Numbered from the stretch's first letter, positions 7,618-16,385 are shown. The stretch: 39,972 nucleotides of DNA from Paenibacillus sp. FSL H7-0331 (GCF_001956045.1 NZ_MRTH01000053.1:1-39972), one strand, 5' to 3'. A program made the numbers and translations. Notes: a model not told the origin generated them from the letters alone.

Positions 7618-7662
7618 AAAAAAACAGACCAACTGTATTTTTCAGTTTTGGTCTGTTTTTTG
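7618..7662. terminator. Bidirectional intrinsic terminator
   Basis: Arms reading AAAAAACAGACCAACTG and CAG..TTGGTCTGTTTTTT form a long stem with an A tract on one side and a T tract on the other. It serves the HAD gene on the plus strand and the LysR gene on the minus strand, which converge here. Confidence 0.85.
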
Positions 7663-7705
7663 TTGATGCTCCCACCAAAAAATACATTGAATACATGTAA
7701 ACTAT

Positions 7706-8608
7706 CTATGAAGACTTCGCATGATTGATAGCGGTCTCGATGTAGGCTCTCAAAGTCTTGATGAACGTGCGCATGGCGTATCCGACATATCTGTCGCTGC
7801 GGTAGATCAGACAAATGTCCTGAGAAGGCGTAGGATTCCTCAGGTGCACGACTTTGATGTCTGTATTGTGAAGATTATCCAGTAGCAATCGCGGCAGAAC
7901 ACAGGTACCAACTCCGCTCTGTACCATCTGTAGGAGAGAGGATAACGTTGTCGTCACCATATGCGGCTGTAGAGTAAATCCGTTGTCCATGCAAAAGCGG
8001 TCGATCAGCTTGCGGCATTGATGGTCGGGTGGGAACATCACCATCTTCAAGGCATGCAGCTTGTTCAAGGGGATGAAGTTCTCCGCAGCAAGGGGATCCT
8101 TCATACTTACCGCCAATGAGAACTCCTCATGAAACAGGGGAATTGATGTGAGACGTTCATCGATAACAGGTCCAATGGTTACGCCGACATCGATGCTTCG
8201 GTCCAGAACTTGTTCTGTTACTTTCATGGTTTCCAGAAGGGACAGCGAGATGGTGGGATAGGTCTGATGGAAGTTCAGTAGCAAGGCATTAAACATGAGA
8301 TCCGCGTCACCGGGCAAGACGCCGATGGATAGCGATCCGCCTTGCATCTGCTTCAGGTCAGCAATGGCGTCGCTCGCTTGCTGCAGATGTCCGAACACGG
8401 CAGTACCATGTTGATGAAGAATCGCTCCGGCTTCTGTAAGGACAATTGTTTTTCCCACACGATCGAATAACAGAACCCCTAATTCTTCTTCCAATCTCCG
8501 TATCTGCTGGCTGATGTTGGGTGCGCTGACTCCCATTTTTTCGGCTGCTCTCGTGAAGTGAAGCTCTTCACAAATCGCCATAAAATACTGTAGTTGTTTT
8601 AGCTCCAT
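7706..8608 (-). CDS. LysR-family transcriptional regulator
   Basis: A 300-residue LysR protein of standard length. Residues 1-60 hold the winged helix-turn-helix (LQYFMAICEELHFTRAAEKM, then SQQIRRLEEELG). The rest is the two-lobed periplasmic-binding-protein-like effector domain, beginning GGSLSIGVLPG near residue 90 and ending QDICLIYRSDR. The gene diverges from the DinB-like gene at 8804, with about 195 bases between them, so it may regulate that gene or the pair following it. The effector is not evident. The ATG has only a weak ribosome site. Confidence 0.88.
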   Translation of the reverse strand: MELKQLQYFMAICEELHFTRAAEKMGVSAPNISQQIRRLEEELGVLLFDRVGKTIVLTEAGAILHQHGTAVFGHLQQASDAIADLKQMQGGSLSIGVLPGDADLMFNALLLNFHQTYPTISLSLLETMKVTEQVLDRSIDVGVTIGPVIDERLTSIPLFHEEFSLAVSMKDPLAAENFIPLNKLHALKMVMFPPDHQCRKLIDRFCMDNGFTLQPHMVTTTLSSLLQMVQSGVGTCVLPRLLLDNLHNTDIKVVHLRNPTPSQDICLIYRSDRYVGYAMRTFIKTLRAYIETAINHAKSS

Positions 8609-8803
8609 AGCTTACACCTGCTTTCAATTGCATCGCTGAATGCATGTTCAAGGATTATTGTCACTCCATCTTCTTTAACTGTCAATAATAATCGTTAACT
8701 CATACTTAACGTTCCGGTAATGTCCACTGCATTGATGGAAAGTTCCATGAGACCTATACTTGGAACATATCAAGCGCTTCTCATTACAAAGGAGGAAATC
8801 AAC

Positions 8804-9271
8804 ATGTCTGAAATGATTATTAACACAGCAAAAATCGTGCGTCAAGTGGTACTGCAGCAGGTGCAAGCTATCCAAGAGGAATTGTTCGACATTCAATCGG
8901 CAGGATTCAACAATACAATTCGTTGGAATGTCGGCCATATGATTTATTGGATGGATAAGTATTCTAGCCTAAGCTTCAGCTCTCCGTCGGCCATACCGAG
9001 CTCGTATGATACGCTGTATAACTCTGGGACAAAGCCCTTGGACTGGACGTTTGCTCCACCATCGAAGGAAGAGTTAGTCGAGATGCTTTCGGCCCAGCTT
9101 TCACGCCTATCTGAGCTGACACCTGAAATGCTGGGCGAGAAGCTTTCAACTCCGTATGCTTTGGGACCGTTCCAATTCAACACCTCCGGCGAGTTGTTCA
9201 ACTTCGCTCTAATTCACGAAGCCATTCACCTTGGAACGATATCGAGCCAGCTAAAGGTCCTATCGCGCTAA
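8804..9271 (+). CDS. DinB-superfamily protein (155 aa)
   Basis: The start is placed at ATG 8804, six bases after AAAGGAGG. A longer upstream extension lacks a ribosome site. The sequence has the DinB_2 four-helix layout, with a metal-binding His in WNVGHMIYW near residue 47 and the HEAIHLGTI motif near the C-terminus, which supplies the other two His. Members are metal-dependent enzymes, often thiol-S-transferases, or damage-inducible proteins of unknown role. It is divergent from a LysR regulator and followed in the same direction by a SnoaL-like protein after about 70 bases, so the two may share a transcript. Confidence 0.8.
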   Translation: MSEMIINTAKIVRQVVLQQVQAIQEELFDIQSAGFNNTIRWNVGHMIYWMDKYSSLSFSSPSAIPSSYDTLYNSGTKPLDWTFAPPSKEELVEMLSAQLSRLSELTPEMLGEKLSTPYALGPFQFNTSGELFNFALIHEAIHLGTISSQLKVLSR

Positions 9272-9343
9272 CCGATGAAAAGCAAGAGTTCTTTTTCATG
9301 GTACCTAAACAATCAGACAATAATTCTTTAGGAGGGTGCTTTC

Positions 9344-9751
9344 ATGGGAAAATCTGTAGGCTCAGTCCCATCCCGAACTTGCGAAGTATTTGATGCTTTT
9401 AAACAGGCTTTCGAAACAGGGCATACAATCGATTTTCTCAAAAAGGTTACGGAAGGCTTTCATTTCTTCGTTCCGCTCCCGCTAGAGGGGTGGAATTACG
9501 AGCAGCAAGGCAAAGAGCGGTTCGAGGAATTGATCAGGTTCGAGCGTTCAGTACTGCAGGTGCAGTTGACTCCGCTCATCGTGCTTGAGAATGAGGACAA
9601 CGGGATGGTGGTATTTCGCGCGGAAGGTTCGTTGAATGGGCGGCCTTATCGCAATGAGCTTGCGGTCGTTTTCGAGTTCGAGGCAGAGCAGGTCCGCTCC
9701 TTCCGCGAATATGTAGGTATGCCGTTAAAAAACTACGAGACCCCATCATAG
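9344..9751 (+). CDS. SnoaL-like / NTF2-fold protein (135 aa)
   Basis: A small protein with the alpha+beta cone of SnoaL-like proteins: FDAFKQAFETGHTIDFLKKV at the start, a central GKERFEELIRF helix, and strands ending ELAVVFEFEAEQVRSFREYVG. Such proteins are ketosteroid-isomerase-like enzymes or ligand-binding proteins, and the exact reaction cannot be read from sequence. The ATG follows a clear AGGAGGG at seven bases. It is probably co-transcribed with the DinB-like gene and ends at a hairpin terminator at 9784-9813. Confidence 0.75.
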   Translation: MGKSVGSVPSRTCEVFDAFKQAFETGHTIDFLKKVTEGFHFFVPLPLEGWNYEQQGKERFEELIRFERSVLQVQLTPLIVLENEDNGMVVFRAEGSLNGRPYRNELAVVFEFEAEQVRSFREYVGMPLKNYETPS

Positions 9752-9783
9752 ATACTATTATGAACGGAAATCTTATACTTCTA

Positions 9784-9813
9784 AAAAGCTGTCGAGAGCT
9801 TCCGACAGCTTTT
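9784..9813 (+). terminator. Intrinsic terminator
   Basis: Perfect 11-bp arms AAAAGCTGTCG (9784-9794) and CGACAGCTTTT (9803-9813) with an 8-base loop. It closes the DinB/SnoaL-like pair and may also serve the convergent gene. Confidence 0.8.
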
Positions 9814-9856
9814 AGTCAATCCAATTTATTGGGGAGGAGCCAATTCACACAAAGGT

Positions 9857-10387
9857 CTATTCACCATATTCGGTCCAGTATTTCTCTAAACGTTTTTTTA
9901 GCATAGCGTCAAGATCTTTGCCGTCCTCTTTCACATCTATTTCTGCCAACACAATGGCCTGCCCTAAAGGTCCGCTCATTCCCCGAGAACCTCCTCCCAT
10001 ACCTAGCTCTGGTAGCCATTCTTGCTGGGAGTACCAGCGCTCTGCGTAATCTTTGGTTCCACCTGCATTTTTCACGATATACAGCCGATGCAGGATGCTA
10101 GCATCATCCCGATAGTCATAGTAAACATAACCCTTTTCCTTAAGCGCATCCGTAATATTGATTTTTTTGCCGTCGACGCTTACAATGAGCCGTCCCCAAG
10201 ACTCTTTAACTACCCAATCGCCATTATTTTCGTCACCCATTGAAGTTCTATGATTTCCAACAATTTCAAAGCTAAATATGGCAGATGTGTCTCGGGGACC
10301 CGCCTGAGGTAAATTGACTATAACAATAGTCCAATTACGATCCGATAATATTATAGAGTAAAAAATTTGTTTAGATAGACTACTCGT
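9857..10387 (-). pseudogene. Unrecognised protein gene lacking its start
   Basis: The frame from 9857 up to the stop at 10388-10390 is open for 176 codons. It reads like protein throughout (for example TSAIFSFEIVGNHRTS, then DWVVKESWGRLIVSVDGK). The first ATG at 10240 has no ribosome site, and the 49 codons before it contain no ATG, GTG or TTG. The protein-like sequence continues at least 35 residues upstream of that ATG, so the gene appears to have lost its N-terminus. The upstream end overlaps the promoter region of the BlaI-type gene. Visible features are a Gly-rich GMGGGSRG turn and a charged C-terminus. No family is recognised. Confidence 0.5.
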
Positions 10388-10394
10388 TTAGTCT
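10377..10394 (+). promoter_or_regulatory. Palindrome before the BlaI-type gene, probable operator
   Basis: AGACTA (10377-10382) and TAGTCT (10389-10394) form a perfect dyad with a 6-base centre, 20 bases upstream of the repressor start. BlaI/MecI repressors bind dyads of this size at their own promoters, commonly with ACA/TGT cores. The core differs here, so this is a candidate autoregulatory operator. Confidence 0.45.
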
Positions 10395-10414
10395 GTTTGA
10401 AAGGAGTAGAATGC

Positions 10415-10828
10415 ATGCCGGGCAAAGATCACCTGATTACGCCTTCCGAGCTTATTGTGATGAAAGTGATTTGGAAGGAACAGCCGTGTACAGCGTCCAA
10501 TATTGTTGAGCACATCTCCAAACAGTCTGATTGGCACTTCCGGACAATCAAGACGCTGCTGCGGAATCTGGTCGCGAAGCAGGCCGTTGGCTTCCACGTG
10601 GATGTGCATGACAGTCGTGTATATCATTATTACGCGTTAATCCAGGAAGAAGATTATCTCAAGCAGGAGCGCGAGCAGTTTTTGAAGCTGTATTATGACG
10701 GGAGTATGAGCACCTTGCTAACAGGCTTTCTTAAGGACAGCAGCATGACCCCGGAGGAAGTACAGCAGCTGAGAAGCCTGCTAAACCGCCGCATGGGTGA
10801 ACAAGGTGAGGGCGGGAACACGAAATGA
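10415..10828 (+). CDS. BlaI/MecI/CopY-family repressor
   Basis: A 137-residue winged-helix repressor. ITPSELIVMKVIWKEQPCTASNIVEHI near the start and FRTIKTLLRNLVAKQAVGF in the recognition region are typical of BlaI/MecI proteins. The C-terminal half, with EEDYLKQEREQFLKLYYDGS, forms the dimerisation helices. Family members repress their own operon until cleaved by the partner metalloprotease. The start is ATG 10415, eight bases after AAGGAG. Its stop overlaps the protease start (ATGA), showing strict coupling. The same operon continues with two proteins of unknown function. Confidence 0.9.
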   Translation: MPGKDHLITPSELIVMKVIWKEQPCTASNIVEHISKQSDWHFRTIKTLLRNLVAKQAVGFHVDVHDSRVYHYYALIQEEDYLKQEREQFLKLYYDGSMSTLLTGFLKDSSMTPEEVQQLRSLLNRRMGEQGEGGNTK

Positions 10829-12360
10829 TGCTGCTGCATGTGATTGTCATGAAAGTGCTGGATCTGACCCTGTCCGCTTCCGTCCTTGTCATGGTTGTGC
10901 TTGCTTTGCGCCGTTTCGGCGCGGGATGGGTGAGTCCGCGCGTAATGCTGTGGCTGTGGCTTATTTTACTGGTCAAATTAGCCGTTCCATTCAACGTACC
11001 TAGTCCTTTCAGCATCGAGAACTGGACAGATACTTTGTTTTATCATCATCCGTACAGTGTCAACAGGGCATTGGAGGCTGCAGGGGACGGGTGGAATGAA
11101 GCACAGGAAGCGTGGGCAAATCACTGGGGGACCCTGGACAGCGGCTATCCCTCCGGACGGAAGGCAGACGGTATCACAGCGGATAAGGCGGGTTGGGTTC
11201 CTGATCCGGCTGTTGTTAAGCTGCGCAGGCAAAGTGACGGATTCCAGAGCATTTTAACGGGAGCGGGCCTTATATGGCTTGGGGGATTCATTGTTACCCT
11301 CACACTTGGGGCAATCAGGAGTCGTAAGGCGCGCCGTCTGGCTGCCAATGCGCTTCCCTGTGAAGATATGCAGGTATTGAGCCTGTTTCAGCAATGCAAG
11401 GAAGAGGCAGGGGTGAAACAAAACGTGAGGTTGATGGTATCCGGGACGATTTATCCGGTTCTGTACGGTTTGTTCAAGCCGCGTATCCTGATTCCTTATG
11501 ATTACACAACCCTTTATGATGTTGGTGAGCTGCGGCACATTTTGCTTCACGAGCTGAATCATGCCAAGCAATATGACATAGCCATCTTACGGTTGTCCGG
11601 GCTTATGCAGGCCGTATATTGGTTCAATCCGCTGATTCGTCTTGCCATAGGAAAAATCAGGGATGATGTTGAAATCAGCTGCGATGCCCGTGTTTTACGT
11701 CGGATGAATGCAGAGGAACAGCTCCTCTACGGGATGTTGTTGATCAAACAAGGCGAGCTGAACCATCGTTTTGTACATCCTGACTACGCCGGTGCACATT
11801 GGGCTGCAGGACGATCACAATTGAAGGAGCGAATTTTGAAAATTGCCGGATATGCTTCTTTCAAGAGAGGCAAACTGTCCTCCTTCATTTCTGCAGGCGT
11901 GCTCGTACTTATGTGCGGATGCTTTTTGACGGGAAATAGCCTGTATGCGGAGGGAGAGGGTAGCATCTCGGCCAACCCGACGCTTTATGTATTTTGGCTG
12001 GCCGGTGATGCCAATCCGCAAAGCATGGCGGTCATTGACAGTATCTCGAATCAAATGACGGGCACAGCTGGGCCGGACCAGGAAGCTGTCCTGCTGCTAA
12101 AAGAGGCCGTCGTGCAAAGTACATTTCGTCAGACGATGGATAAGCTGGAGTCGTTGTCAGGCCTGAAATCGGATCGGCCGGTGGTCATCCAATCGAATCG
12201 CATTCAAGAAGAGCTTGGCAGAAGAGGTCTGAATACAGGGAGACTTTGGGTGACGTTGAAACACGACTACACCTATATTAAAGCGTTCACCATTGGTTTA
12301 GGGAGAAGTACGATGGTGGATTTGACCGATTCCGGGCTGAGCGATGAAATCGAGCTTTAA
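10825..12360 (+). CDS. M56-family (BlaR1-like) membrane metalloprotease without penicillin-binding domain
   Basis: A 511-residue membrane protein. Helices lie near residues 10-28, 38-60, 130-155 and 345-365. The zinc protease motif is LLHELNHAKQYD (HExxH) near residue 238, followed by VYWFNPLIR and DDVEISCDARVL, all diagnostic of M56/BlaR1 peptidases. After the last helix the extracellular part is only about 140 residues. It shows no SxxK or KTG motifs, so the beta-lactam sensor of BlaR1 is absent. It should cleave the upstream BlaI-type repressor in response to a different signal. The unusual outer domain has no recognised family. The start overlaps the repressor stop by four bases. Confidence 0.85.
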   Translation: MMLLHVIVMKVLDLTLSASVLVMVVLALRRFGAGWVSPRVMLWLWLILLVKLAVPFNVPSPFSIENWTDTLFYHHPYSVNRALEAAGDGWNEAQEAWANHWGTLDSGYPSGRKADGITADKAGWVPDPAVVKLRRQSDGFQSILTGAGLIWLGGFIVTLTLGAIRSRKARRLAANALPCEDMQVLSLFQQCKEEAGVKQNVRLMVSGTIYPVLYGLFKPRILIPYDYTTLYDVGELRHILLHELNHAKQYDIAILRLSGLMQAVYWFNPLIRLAIGKIRDDVEISCDARVLRRMNAEEQLLYGMLLIKQGELNHRFVHPDYAGAHWAAGRSQLKERILKIAGYASFKRGKLSSFISAGVLVLMCGCFLTGNSLYAEGEGSISANPTLYVFWLAGDANPQSMAVIDSISNQMTGTAGPDQEAVLLLKEAVVQSTFRQTMDKLESLSGLKSDRPVVIQSNRIQEELGRRGLNTGRLWVTLKHDYTYIKAFTIGLGRSTMVDLTDSGLSDEIEL

Positions 12361-12400
12361 CTTGATTGGACACGAATTCATTTTGAATGGAGGAAGAAAC

Positions 12401-13129
12401 ATGAACATGTCTATTTCAGGCAGTGCGGAGAACTCTGCAGCAATGTATACCAGTATGCAGCTGAACAAGGCCGGACTAGACGGCCTGGGTCCAACCGGAT
12501 TTGAACAATTATTAGCTCAGGTATATACACGGAATGTGACAAGCGGCCTGTCAGGATTATACGGTGTGTCCATTGGTGTAGAGTCTATTCCCAAGGGTGA
12601 GCGAGAAATTGCAAACAGAGGCAGGAGAGGAGGATTAAAGGATGTCATGATCCCGCCAAGCGTTGCGGAGAAAATGCGAAGCGACCCCGCGCTTCGAGCT
12701 AAGGTGGAGGGCGCTATCCTTCATTATGTCCATGTGGAACGACCAGATTTCACCAATAAAGATCAGCTGTACGGAATCAGAACCATAGATTCTAGCCTGA
12801 TTATCCATGAGGATGGCACGTGGACCATCTGGAGCGCATCTATAGCTTCTCCCGAGGAAATGGAGAAAGGAAGGAAGATCGAGGCAGAGAAGCTGATGAA
12901 GAGAGCCGTTGAACGGCAGTTGGAAGCGATGCGTGATGGCAGCGCATGGCTGGGCATGACCGTGCAAACACCGTTTCTTACAAGCGCTATACCCGGTAAT
13001 GCCTGGTCTTCACCGAGTATGAATTCGAATACTAATCTGGCTCTGCTGCAAAAGCTTACTGAAGCCAGAGCACTTCAGCGGTACTCTGCGTCAAGCTTGA
13101 TTTCGACCAGAGGGGGTCTTCTTTTATGA
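12401..13129 (+). CDS. Uncharacterised protein, DUF6033-like (242 aa)
   Basis: The start is ATG 12401, preceded by TGGAGGAAG; an earlier in-frame ATG has no ribosome site. It has no signal peptide and no membrane segment. The N-terminus is Ser/Met rich, and residues 70-150 hold a conserved-looking core (MIPPSVAEKMRSDPALRAKV, then IIHEDGTWTIW) that resembles DUF6033-type proteins, although I cannot confirm the match. A charged helix (EEMEKGRKIEAEKLMKRAVE) follows. It lies 40 bases after the protease gene and overlaps the next gene by ATGA. It is thus an integral member of the BlaI/M56 operon and a candidate output of that system. Confidence 0.65.
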   Translation: MNMSISGSAENSAAMYTSMQLNKAGLDGLGPTGFEQLLAQVYTRNVTSGLSGLYGVSIGVESIPKGEREIANRGRRGGLKDVMIPPSVAEKMRSDPALRAKVEGAILHYVHVERPDFTNKDQLYGIRTIDSSLIIHEDGTWTIWSASIASPEEMEKGRKIEAEKLMKRAVERQLEAMRDGSAWLGMTVQTPFLTSAIPGNAWSSPSMNSNTNLALLQKLTEARALQRYSASSLISTRGGLLL

Positions 13130-13959
13130 AAATAGACTATAAATATAGTCCTATTGTTGGTCTATTGATTATGGGAAATATACCCATTTCAAAATGGACA
13201 GGTCTTGCGAATCAGAATGGAGACAAGCAGTCGAATAAGAAGCAGGACAGTCTGTCCATTAGCCGACAAGCCCTATCCTTGTCGAAGCAAAATGGAAGCA
13301 AACCATCTGTGCTTGGGAGGTTGATGGAACAGAAACAAAACATTATGGAAAGACGCCAGGAATACGTTACCCAAGCTATGGAGAAGGGTACAAGTCCGGA
13401 AGTGATACAAATGGAATTGGACGAGTTTGATACACAGCTTGAAAAAATCGATAATCAGCTGAGCAAGCTGCAGCTTGAGGAGCAGAGAAAAGCGCTGGGA
13501 ATGAATGATGAGGGCAGGGAGGACGAAAAGACAAATGAGGAGACCCGGAATCCCGATGCCCCTTGCTCGAACGGAGAACAAGCCGAATCACTTGGAACAC
13601 ACCAGATGAAGACCCTGATATCTGCAAGTACCGGAATGAATCAGAGCAGCAGTGTGACTAGAGCTCAATTGACCCTGAACAGGGAGGCAAAATCTTGGGA
13701 GCACAGCGATCCGGCACGTTCAGCGGCGTTAAAGGACAAAGCGGAGTCGCTGAACGGCAAGCTGCTTGAGATAGCCGGGCAGGTAAATAAAATGATAGCT
13801 TCGAAGAGCAGTGAAACCAATCCAAAGGAATCCATGTTGCATGACACTTCCGAGAGCAGGGGTGACGAGGCTTCCCGGCTGGAAAGTGCTCTCACCCCTA
13901 CCGTATCTGCCCCAGAGGACGAGCAGGAATATATAGTCAGTATTTCTGATGACTTTTGA
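13126..13959 (+). CDS. FlxA-like coiled-coil protein (277 aa)
   Basis: The central part (about residues 60-125: GRLMEQKQNIMERRQEYV, then ELDEFDTQLEKIDNQLSKLQ) is a long amphipathic coiled coil of the FlxA-like family. The N-terminal part has one short hydrophobic stretch (VGLLIMGNIPIS) that might insert into membrane. The C-terminal 140 residues are polar, low-complexity and probably disordered, with a second helix AESLNGKLLEIAGQVNKMIA. It overlaps the preceding gene by four bases and ends the operon, five bases from a convergent gene. The role is unknown. The strict coupling suggests that it and the DUF6033-like protein act as a pair. Confidence 0.65.
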   Translation: MKIDYKYSPIVGLLIMGNIPISKWTGLANQNGDKQSNKKQDSLSISRQALSLSKQNGSKPSVLGRLMEQKQNIMERRQEYVTQAMEKGTSPEVIQMELDEFDTQLEKIDNQLSKLQLEEQRKALGMNDEGREDEKTNEETRNPDAPCSNGEQAESLGTHQMKTLISASTGMNQSSSVTRAQLTLNREAKSWEHSDPARSAALKDKAESLNGKLLEIAGQVNKMIASKSSETNPKESMLHDTSESRGDEASRLESALTPTVSAPEDEQEYIVSISDDF

Positions 13960-13964
13960 AATGA

Positions 13965-15290
13965 TTATAGCTTGTCAAAAACTAGATTCTTGAATTCGAT
14001 TTTGCCGCAGAAGGCAAAGTGCGTAATGCTTCTGCGTTCTTCCTCGCTGAGCTTCCCGAGATCGCTACCTTCTGCGGCTCCAGCAAATCGTCGGTCCATA
14101 ATGCTACGAACGATTTCGTCTAAGCTTTGTTCATTTTCAAGTCGATGTTTGTAAAGCACGGGCGTCCACTTTTTACCGAACTTTACATGTGTTCGTTCGT
14201 CGACGATATCGATCTCGGCAGTCATGCCGGAGATAATATCGGATTTAGCGTAAAAGCTGTCCATTGATTTCTTTTTGCGGCTGAACGAACACGATTCGCC
14301 AAACATCGTCAATTCCGCATAGAAATGCTCCAGCTCTTGAATCGCATCTTCGACAAAAGGAATAGGAAACCGCTTGATGTCATAACCCATTTGTTCTAGC
14401 CTACGAACACCCATCTGATGGTGGCGACTCTCGTCCCAGATATGGCGGCTAAAATCGACGTAAAATTCAAAGGGCATGTCGTCCAGTCCATAGAAAACAT
14501 AGCACATTGGATCGACAACCTGAATTTCTGTCATATAGTGCCACATGAATATTTTCAGGTTGTCGCGCACGTCTTCCGGTGGATTTTCGAAGTCTCCCTT
14601 TATCAACCAGTCGGGCATCGTTCTTTTTTTTGGTGCGGGTCCATAGGATTCCACATTCGGCTTGGTTGGTTTTGAAACAGTGCCCAAATCTGCACGTCCA
14701 TCTATGCCGTTCAGGTGCCTGACGTATTCGCGTGCGTATTTGCGCCATCTTGTTACGCTTTCAAGAATGGCAGGTTCTTTCACAGAATTATGGATAAGGC
14801 GTTTGGCCCATTCGATCTGATCGCGTTTTTTTGGCAGCAGCTCGGCGATAAGCTCTAATGTCGGTGCGTCAAAGATCGGGTCGAGTGATTCGGTAAGTCG
14901 TTCTAATGCGTGGATGATCTCTTTTTTAACCTCAAGATACCAGCCTGCCAGGAACGCGTAGAAGTCGTCCGCTTCTGATACATCCTGTAGAAACTTCTGG
15001 ATTTGTGGAGTAGGAATATGGATCTTGGCGTTTGCAGCAAGCTCTTCCTTGCGGCCAAGAAGACGATTCGCACAGGTCATATCTATCCACATGTGTCGGC
15101 TAAGCTCGGACTTCCATCCAAGTTCCTTCGCTGCGGGAACCCAGCCGGCAATGAGTCGGGCTGAAGCCCAATCCAGAAAAATAAAACGATTCAAAAGTGA
15201 GATTTGTTCCGGCACACGCATCCAGTAATCTCCTAGTTTATTGCGTAATTCTTGCGATTCGAATCTCTCGATTTCAAATTGGACAGTCAT
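13965..15290 (-). CDS. Ferritin-like protein with two ExxH motifs (441 aa)
   Basis: A long, helical, soluble protein. Two candidate diiron ligand motifs are seen: WDESRHHQMG near residue 286 and VDERTHVKFGKKW near residue 375. ExxH pairs of this kind are the hallmark of ferritin-like four-helix diiron proteins such as DUF455-type enzymes. A third acidic ligand could be the Glu in FGESCSF. The N-terminal half is helical with many Trp and has no known motif. Ferritin-like enzymes use O2 for hydroxylation or oxidation, and no substrate can be named. It diverges from an AraC regulator with about 135 bases between them, suggesting that regulator controls it. There is no signal peptide. Confidence 0.6.
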   Translation of the reverse strand: MTVQFEIERFESQELRNKLGDYWMRVPEQISLLNRFIFLDWASARLIAGWVPAAKELGWKSELSRHMWIDMTCANRLLGRKEELAANAKIHIPTPQIQKFLQDVSEADDFYAFLAGWYLEVKKEIIHALERLTESLDPIFDAPTLELIAELLPKKRDQIEWAKRLIHNSVKEPAILESVTRWRKYAREYVRHLNGIDGRADLGTVSKPTKPNVESYGPAPKKRTMPDWLIKGDFENPPEDVRDNLKIFMWHYMTEIQVVDPMCYVFYGLDDMPFEFYVDFSRHIWDESRHHQMGVRRLEQMGYDIKRFPIPFVEDAIQELEHFYAELTMFGESCSFSRKKKSMDSFYAKSDIISGMTAEIDIVDERTHVKFGKKWTPVLYKHRLENEQSLDEIVRSIMDRRFAGAAEGSDLGKLSEEERRSITHFAFCGKIEFKNLVFDKL

Positions 15291-15321
15291 TTGAACACCA
15301 TCCCTTCATCGTAAATTTTAG

Positions 15322-15349
15322 TTTAACTTCACTGTTACCATTGTATAAT
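15322..15349 (+). promoter_or_regulatory. Probable promoter of the AraC-type gene
   Basis: TTTAAC (15322-15327) and a perfect TATAAT (15344-15349) lie 16 bases apart in the divergent intergenic region, pointing towards the AraC-type gene. Confidence 0.5.
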
Positions 15350-15426
15350 GAAGGTAGGAAAATAGACTTGGTGGATTTAACGAACGAATTGGCGAATCCG
15401 ACAGTTTAAGGAGCGATACAGGAGAC

Positions 15427-16344
15427 GTGACAGACTTTTACAAAAACGATAAGTTTTTAGAAAGCAAGGATTTTCTCTTTCATGCCGCTCCTTATCAAAT
15501 TGAGAGCAACAAGACGATTCCTCCGCACACGCACGAGTTCGTGGAACTCGCCTTCATTACCCAGGGTGAGGGAGAGCATGAATACGAAGGGGAGTTGTTT
15601 CCAATATCACAAGGAGACGTTTTCATCATCGAGACGGGGAAGGAACATGCCTACCGCGTTGGAGAGAACCAGCAATTAAAGGTAGTTAATGTATTGTTCG
15701 TGCCCTCGCTTTTGATCGGCGAGCTCAAGGCATTGTCGAAAGTGACTTCATTTATTGACTTCTACTACATGGAACCATTCCTGCGGTCTAACATATCATT
15801 CCAATGCAAGTTAACATTGAACTTGAAGCAGCAGTTCGAGCTTCGTGAGTTGATGGATCGGCTCATTCATGAATATAAATCCAAAGAAAGCGGCTATCGT
15901 TTCCTCATTAAGACCAAATTAATTGAGATTTTCATAACTCTAAGCCGAATATTCGAGAAAAACAAGCAAAAGCCGCTTTCCTCCATCGCAAGCGACAATG
16001 AAATGATCGAACGGGTCTGTCAATTCATCGAGTTACGTCACGCCAGTCCGTTGACGCTTGAGCAGGTAAGCTCGATGGCAGGCATGAGCCAAAGTAAATT
16101 CACCGCGCTGTTCCGCGGGGTAGTAGGTAAGACATTTTTGGAATATCGTAACGATATTCGCATTCGATTCGCTAAGCGTCTACTGGAGACGACTGATGAC
16201 AAAATCATTCATGTCGCCAAAGAAATCGGCTTCGATGATCTTAGTCATTTTAACCGACTGTTCAAGCAAATGGTCGGTGTGTCGCCTGGAACATACCGTC
16301 GAAAGGCGGTCACGGAACATTCTGTGTGTGATCGGTTAATATAA
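15427..16344 (+). CDS. AraC-family regulator with N-terminal cupin domain
   Basis: Residues 20-110 form the AraC_binding cupin (PPHTHEFVELAFITQGEGEHEYEG, with SQGDVFIIETGKEHAY), which binds a small ligand, probably a sugar, in RhaR/RhaS-like proteins. Residues 200-300 hold the two helix-turn-helix motifs (LTLEQVSSMAGMSQSKFTAL and IIHVAKEIGFDDLSHFNRLF) and the typical GVSPGTYRR end. The start is GTG 15427. The gene diverges from the ferritin-like gene and is the natural candidate for its regulator. It is followed by a stalk-domain remnant. Confidence 0.88.
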   Translation: MTDFYKNDKFLESKDFLFHAAPYQIESNKTIPPHTHEFVELAFITQGEGEHEYEGELFPISQGDVFIIETGKEHAYRVGENQQLKVVNVLFVPSLLIGELKALSKVTSFIDFYYMEPFLRSNISFQCKLTLNLKQQFELRELMDRLIHEYKSKESGYRFLIKTKLIEIFITLSRIFEKNKQKPLSSIASDNEMIERVCQFIELRHASPLTLEQVSSMAGMSQSKFTALFRGVVGKTFLEYRNDIRIRFAKRLLETTDDKIIHVAKEIGFDDLSHFNRLFKQMVGVSPGTYRRKAVTEHSVCDRLI

Positions 16345-16385
16345 AGGGAATTCTTTTGGTCAGATGCGATGGCAAGAGGTTAGAA

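Noticed and set aside
10978..12054. Several minus-strand frames of up to about 105 codons inside the M56 protease gene
   Set aside because: Antisense shadows of a well-supported gene, rich in Pro, Arg and Ser as expected for wrong frames.
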